Below are positions 58,875-64,000 of a stretch of 64,000 bases of DNA, piece after piece. Position numbers and translations under genes: made by a program. Below the pieces are notes generated by a model that had not been told where the DNA came from, did no database searches, and worked only from the letters and a program-made list of their open reading frames with translations. The stretch is from Protea cynaroides (Eukaryota > Streptophyta > Magnoliopsida > Proteales > Proteaceae): contig CM053267.1 of assembly GCA_028583415.1 (NCBI GenBank), positions 54,760,914-54,824,913 on the forward strand. Reading direction: 5' to 3'. Within the stretch, counting starts at the first letter, position 1. Each line of letters begins with the position of its first letter.

Positions 58875-59870
58875 TTTTCTTTTTCTTCTTTTTTTTTTTT
58901 TTGGGGGGGGGGGGGGGTGGATTTACAGTTGGTTTTCGTAGTATGCTCGGAAACTTGCACTAGAAACCACCAGTAGCAGGGATTTCAAAAGATAGTCACA
59001 AGTTGTTTATAACAACATTATGTCTATACAATAATAGTGTCAAAGCTATGTTTTGCCTGAACTTAAGCGGTTGTCAAAACCATGTCCTCCAGATCCAGAT
59101 TTATAAATCTACTAATAATGCAAGAAGTAACATTGATCTCATAAAAAGAAAATTTATCAAATATATAACTAATGCAGGATGCGTTCAGCCTTAACAACAG
59201 GATCAACCAGGATCCAGGTACAAGTCTCGAAATCCAACATTGATGGACTTGGCAAAACCCAAACAATAGGATTTGGGGACTCAGAATATATGGAATTTAA
59301 AAATTTTAAATATATAGTATCCATGTTCGAAATACAACATGGACCTGGGAGAGGGAATATAGGTGAAGTTTGAAGAATAAAATCAAGAATCTTAACAAAC
59401 AATGCAAAAAGCAAGGGAACTTACGGTTTTTCTTTTACGGTTGTCTATTCCCTTGATTAAATCCGATGTTGATCAAATGATGAAGCTTCCCTTTCGTTTG
59501 TTCTCTTCGATCTCCGTTCTCTTCCCTGCTCAAATCGATTTCACGAGGAAGCACCAGATTGCAAATGGTGAAACAATCGGTTTCTGAGATGAAGGACTTC
59601 AGAGGCGAAGAACTCGATTTGCAAGATGAAAGGTTTCAGATGGGAAATATGAATTCGACTTCTCGGTTTAGGGTTTCGTGGAGGAGTTCTGTTCGAGTTT
59701 TCTCAAAATCGAGTTCACGAGTTTTGAAAACTAACCTTCTCTTGGCTGAGTAATATGTTTGGGTGTAGCTGCGTACATTTCCTGGTTTTTGTTTGGATCG
59801 ACCCCTGACCCTTGGATTTCAAACTGGACTCATCTGGGCGCGCTGCTGCCTGAATCTCTATGCTATAGAG
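58201..59870. other. spacer upstream of the G-patch gene
   Basis: It holds a (CT)n tract (58839-58872) and a G run (58903-58917). The part 59400-59760 is less AT-rich, with a GGTTTAGGGTTT telobox-like motif (59668-59679) and a minus-strand donor-like CCGTAAG. It could be a first exon or promoter of an unrecognised gene, but no protein family is evident. Confidence 0.3.
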
Positions 59871-60117
59871 GACGGATAGGGTTCGTCTCAAGTTTGGAAT
59901 GAACCGGAGCCGATCCAATGTCGACTGGATGGCTGACACCCCGCACTTCGCCAGATCCAACGGGTTGAGTTTTTTGCAGTTTTTTCTTTAAACTTTTCCG
60001 CACACTAACTGCAACCGAAATCTGCCGTTGGATCTGACGGGGTGAGATGTCGGTCATCTAACCGACACTGATTAGGCCCAAGTTTATTTCGAACTTCAAA
60101 CAAGCTCTATCCATAGA
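59871..60117. repeat. foldback element, CTATCC ends
   Basis: GGACGGATAGGGTTCGTCTC..AGTTTGGAATGAACC at the left pairs imperfectly with TTATTTCGAACTTCAAACAAGCTCTATCCAT at the right. A second inner pair involves GTTGGATCTGACGGGGTG and CACCCCGCACTTCGCCAGATCC. It has the shape of a MITE; no target duplication found. Confidence 0.5.
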
Positions 60118-60120
60118 TGA

Positions 60121-60262
60121 TCGAATCCCCATTAATATCTGTTTGACTGCCACTGACAGTGAGGGATCCACCGGTGGATATCATCGAACATGTGTCTCAG
60201 AGTAGTTTCAGTAGTTGGATCCCCTCACTGCCAAGTGGCAGATAGAGGATTTGAATCCGCGG
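60121..60262. repeat. foldback element A with ATTCAAATCCTC end
   Basis: Arms: ATCTG..TGCCACTGACAGTGAGGGATCCA at the left and GGATCCCCTCACTGCCAAGTGGCAGATAGAGG at the right, followed by GGATTTGAATCC. No coding capacity. Confidence 0.62.
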
Positions 60263-60368
60263 GATCCACGTTTGTAGCCATCATGAAAGGCATGTGTGCA
60301 CCCATGTTCAACTCTCTCTAGTTGGACGACGGGAGGGGATCTCGGTCCCACCTTGGGATACCCCACAG

Positions 60369-61030
60369 GGGTAATTTCTGAAACGTTTAATTGATTGGAT
60401 GATAATATTTTGTGGTTAAGATATTTTTATTTTGAATAGTCAAAATTAAAATGTTTTTGGATGATAGAACTATCATTCACTCTGTTATTTTTTCAAGCAA
60501 AAGTCTATCTATTTGATAATGTGGATAAATAATGTGTTCATTCTAATTGTTAGATGGAGAACACATGACCAGATCCAAATCCTCTCTTTCCAAGCATTTG
60601 GGAAGAGAGCCAGCTCCCACCAGCAGATGCTCGACACGTGGGTGTCGGTTGGATCCGAGCCCTCCATCCGAGCCGATAAGGTGAGTCGACAGGGAGTGTC
60701 GGCTTATGCATTGATTCTGATAGAGGGCTCTGATCTAGTCGACGCCCACATGTTGGGCATCGGCTAGAGGGAGCTGGCTCTCCCCCCGAACCCCTGGGAG
60801 GAGATGATTTGAATTCCACATGATCTACATAATTACGTATCAAATTTCAAAATCTAATTTAAACAAGCACCTCTTTTGTAATATCATGCATTTACTGTAT
60901 GTCCATGCATATGTACTAGTACTTTAGACATTAATATGTATTCTTCTAACTTTGAATAAGAATAAACGGTTTAGATAGTTGAAAAAACTATAAAAATAGA
61001 TGGTTCAGATCTCTCTTGGAGTGTCACGTG
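60369..61030. repeat. dispersed repeat, copy 2, split by foldback C
   Basis: Matches 41935-42370 in order on both sides of an insert at about 60568-60817. The matching stops at ..AACACATGACC and resumes at ATGATCTACATAATTACG. Confidence 0.7.
60568..60817. repeat. foldback element C with ATCCAAATCCTC end
   Basis: The left arm GATCCAAATCCTCTC..GAGAGCCAGCTCCCACCAGC mirrors the right arm GAGGGAGCTGGCTCTC..GAGATGATTTGAATTC. The arms are over 100 bp and GC-rich, unlike the surroundings. It is absent from the related copy at 41935-42370, which supports a separate insertion. Confidence 0.72.
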
Positions 61031-61940
61031 AAAAATGGTTTAGCCAATCCTACCGTGGAATAGGAAGGGCATAATACATATTAATCATGCAAACTCAATT
61101 TTCACAATCAAATTCAATTATTTACCTATGTATCGATCATCCACCGCTGTTATTGGGAAGGATAAAAAATTATATACTACATAAAAATAAAATTGACTAG
61201 TACCATCTTATATATTTTAATCTCTTCCGACAATCTCTATACTATATATAGTATAGTATAATAACCCATTGCTTGATGCTCCCTACACCCAAGTAGCACA
61301 TGTAGATGGTAGTTAATCTGTTTTCCTTGGTTTTTATTCGATTTTTATTTGGGATGATTTAACATCTTTAAACAGGTTTCGAATCATTAACTTATATGCA
61401 AAATTGAAACCAAATCGATTAGTTTCGGTTTAGTTCGACTAGGTTTGTAGAATTCGATTTTCAATTCGGTTTATCAGTTCTAGTTCAGAATTGACATCAT
61501 CAAGTGTCATGTAACTCCCTGTAGTTTAGTGAGTTTCTCATGTCACCATTTATTGCTTGTGTGAAGGGATCTCCCATGCAACATCAATGGTGGTGTAGAA
61601 AACGATTTCCTCAATATAGAGAGTCACACACTCATGTAAGGAAGGGGGGTGGAAAAGGATCCCACATGGGGATTTTCCCCCCTAACTTTAATTTGGTTTT
61701 ATAAACACTTAGAATGTTATAGTGTCTGGGATTGGATTTTGTAAAAATTGATCTTGTATTATTTTAACTTTTCAAATAGGGTTTAATTGGAATTTTATTT
61801 CATAAATGAAGATTATTTATTTAATAAAGAGAGCGGGTTTGATAGATGACAACACGAGCAAAAAGGACGGATGGGTGCTTAGATCTACCATATCGATAGA
61901 TCTTATAGACAAATAGATCCCAATATTTCTGGAAATAAAT
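61031..61940. other. AT-rich spacer
   Basis: It holds a CGATTTAGTT-like block of short repeats (61405-61490). A weak foldback may span 61565-61680. No gene recognised. Confidence 0.3.
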
Positions 61941-61943
61941 CCT

Positions 61944-62100
61944 CCTGCCCCTCATGCCCCTTGTGCTGGCATAAGGAAATCCAGTGGCTGTAGTTTACTG
62001 TGCGCATATACTGTTGTATTAATATACGCACACAGTGGATGACAACCATTAGATTTCCTCATGTCTGCAAGAAGGGCATGAGAGGATTTGAATCCCACTA
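61944..62100. repeat. foldback element B with ATTCAAATCCTC end
   Basis: The left arm AAATCCTCCTGCCCCTCATG..GGAAATCCAGTGG..ACTGTGCGCATAT pairs with the right arm ATATACGCACACAGTGG..TAGATTTCCTCATG..GGGCATGAGAGGATTTGAAT over about 75 bp. A short loop remains. Confidence 0.78.
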
Positions 62101-62464
62101 TTTCTTACTCATGTCAAGTGGGTGCATATATGAGACGATGAGGGATGTATAGACACACACAAGAGGTTATGCCATTAGAAGGGAGAGTAGATGATTGAAT
62201 TTGAAGCTAGAGTTTGATATATGCTATGCAATGATTAGAATTACCATGTCATTTTTCTACTTGCCAAAATGGATACATTGCTAACCACAAAAATTTTACC
62301 CTGAATGAAGGGATTGCAATAACAATACCTTCTTTTGGTCTGAAATTTTTTTTCTCTCTTGTTTCCTAACCCACTAATTGTCCATTGGACTGGGATACTC
62401 GACAAGTAAACCGCCCGAAAGCGACTGATGTGACTAGACAACAAGAGAGGATCCATGTCCCTTT

Positions 62465-63474
62465 TAGGGGCTGTTTGGTAAAACTTTAACTCTGGGATTC
62501 TTACTTCTGGTTCAAATTTTTATTCCAACTTCAAAAGAATTCAGGAGTATAAGGGAGTACAAACATGTTTGTTAACCTAATTTAGTCATGAACTCTTGAG
62601 TGGTGGTGATGGGTGGTGGATGGTGGCACTAGTGGTGAGTGGTGATGGTTGATGATGGTGGTGGATGAGAGGTGGTGGCGAAGGGTGGCGGTGGGTGGGT
62701 GGTGGTGGTGGTGGTGGGTGGGTGGCGGTGGATGGTGGTGGTAGTGGTGGTGGGTGATGGTTGGTGGTGGTGGCGGTGGATGGTGGTGGTAGTGGTGGTG
62801 GGTGATGGTTGGTGGTGGTGGCGATGGGTGGTGGTGGGTGGCGATGGGTGGTGGTGGGGGGGTGGTGGGTGATGGTTGGTGGTGGTGGCGGTGGGTGGTG
62901 GGTGGCTGGTGGTGGTGGGTGGTTGGTGGTGGTGGCGATGGTGGGTGGCGATGGTTGTTGGTGGCGGTGGGTGACGGTGGTTGGTGGTGGCAGTGGGTAG
63001 CGGTGGGTGGCAGTGGTTAGTGGTGGCTGTGGGTGGTGGTGGCGGTGAGTGACGGTGATTGGTGGTGGCGGTGGGTGGCAGTGGGTGGTGGTGGGTGGGT
63101 AATGGTGGTTGGGGATGGTGGTGGGTAGTGGTGGCGGTGGGTGGTGGGGTGCGGTGGTGGTGGTGGAGGCGGTGGGTGGTGGTGGTGCGGTGGTGGTGGT
63201 GGTGGTGGTGGTGGCGGTGGTGGCTGGTGGCTGGTGGTGGTTGTGGTGGTTGGTGGTAGTAGTGGTGTAGGGTGATTTTTTTTACTCCAAAATTTTACTC
63301 TGAAGTTGAAAAACATCTATTTTATGCTCTAAAAAATTGGATTCTGGAACTCATTTGAAGCTGGTTCACCCATGGATTCTCCAGAAATCCGAACAAGATT
63401 ACCAAACAGGCTTCTACTCTATTTATGTTCCAGAAATCAGAATCCAACTTCTGAAGGTTACCAAACACCCCCTA
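62465..63474. mobile_element. TIR element loaded with a GGT minisatellite
   Basis: TAGGGGCTGTTTGGTAA at the left and the complement of TTACCAAACACCCCCTA at the right begin inverted repeats of about 48 bp, which continue with a TTCTTACTTCTGGTTC-like block. The middle (62594-63275) is a GGT-rich repeat. The element might use a TA duplication if the terminal TA is counted as target, but this is unresolved. No transposase. Confidence 0.68.
62594..63275 (+). repeat. GGT-rich minisatellite, about 680 bp
   Basis: Imperfect runs of GGTGGTGG[T/C]GGTGGG[T/A]G with interspersed GGCGATGG, all with G on the plus strand. Higher-order copies of about 60 bp are visible (for example 62705-62760 and 62765-62820). 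It opens many spurious frames rich in Gly, Val and Trp. Confidence 0.95.
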
Positions 63475-64000
63475 AGTTATGTCATGGACTTTACATGGTA
63501 ATGTTTCAAACTGTACGGAGTGCGTTGTGTCATGGACTTTACATTGCCCTGGCCCATTCTAAGTTGGAGCTATATTTTTGTGGTTTGGGCTGGCCGGGGC
63601 TGAGCTACACCTAACCCAAACCACATACACCCCTACTAGTTGGGTTTCCATAAGCCCAACGTAGTATTCATTCTCAGAAGCCCAATATAACTGCCACGTC
63701 CAGCCATGTCACCCACCTCCTCCACTTCTACCTATTCCTCCCCTCCCCCACCCAAAAAAAATAAAAATAAATAAATAAATAAAAAATCTAAATCTCATTT
63801 CAAATATATGGTGTATCTTCTGTTATATTTTATTTTCTTGTATTTTCAACTTCTAGATTAACAGAAGTTAATGTAACAAATGTAAACATTAGAGGAATAT
63901 AGGCCCATGTAGATTTTTTTGGGGTGAATATAGGCCCATGTAGATTGACCACTGCCATGTTTCAAACATATACCTATTATATGGTCCAGTATGTAAGGTG
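63475..64000. other. spacer to the window end
   Basis: A short direct repeat ATAGGCCCATGTAGATT (63899 and 63928) and an A-rich tract. No gene recognised. Confidence 0.4.

Noticed and set aside
62672..63316. Gly/Val/Trp-rich and Pro/His-rich frames
   Set aside because: They are translations of the GGT minisatellite in different frames and strands, with no start context or domain.
1..64000. Search for an undescribed multi-gene system
   Set aside because: The few real genes are unrelated and belong to familiar plant families. The rest is transposon-derived or featureless spacer.

Overview
This is a gene-poor stretch of a plant nuclear genome, from an angiosperm that I cannot place further. The evidence is introns with GT..AG borders, a pentatricopeptide-repeat (PPR) gene, a group IIe WRKY factor, an NDR-type kinase relic, a nuclear tRNA-His, Ty1/copia pieces with initiator-Met tRNA primer sites, hAT, Mutator-like and PIF-type elements, an Au-type SINE and long AT-rich spacers. 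A 500-base N run marks an assembly gap. I see no CRISPR array, operon or other prokaryotic system. Nothing in the window qualifies as a clearly undescribed biological system.

Layout. 1-1446: 3' part of a plus-strand PPR gene, followed by a decayed DYW tail. 2223-4655: a non-autonomous copia-type element with two LTRs. 4902-5194: an unassigned exon on the minus strand. 6370-16439: the dispersed 3' exons of an NDR/LATS-type AGC kinase, now a pseudogene, carrying a Mutator-like element (7484-9113), a hAT element that splits an exon (10166-11988) and a copia RT/RNase H relic (13277-14943). 16440-24748: AT-rich spacer with MITEs, a tandem duplication and a hAT derivative. 24749-26405: a copia-type LTR and leader running into the gap. 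26406-30520: exon-like scraps, a hAT derivative inside a decayed LTR, and a LINE tail.

36465-38980: a complete three-exon WRKY gene (plus strand). 41389-41830: a TRIM-like mini LTR element. 43086-43157: tRNA-His(GTG). 47494-57018: a seven-exon minus-strand gene for a 300-residue protein with a G-patch and a C2H2 zinc finger; its introns hold an Au SINE, a PIF-type MITE and long simple repeats. 58200-64000: spacer rich in foldback elements and a large GGT minisatellite inside a terminal-inverted-repeat element.

The functional content is therefore one truncated-in-window PPR gene (organelle RNA processing), one WRKY regulator, one putative RNA-processing protein and one tRNA. They share no pathway. 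The strongest observations are the broken kinase gene with nested insertions of three element classes, the relic DYW domain behind the PPR stop codon, and a cluster of foldback elements that share only a short terminal motif.
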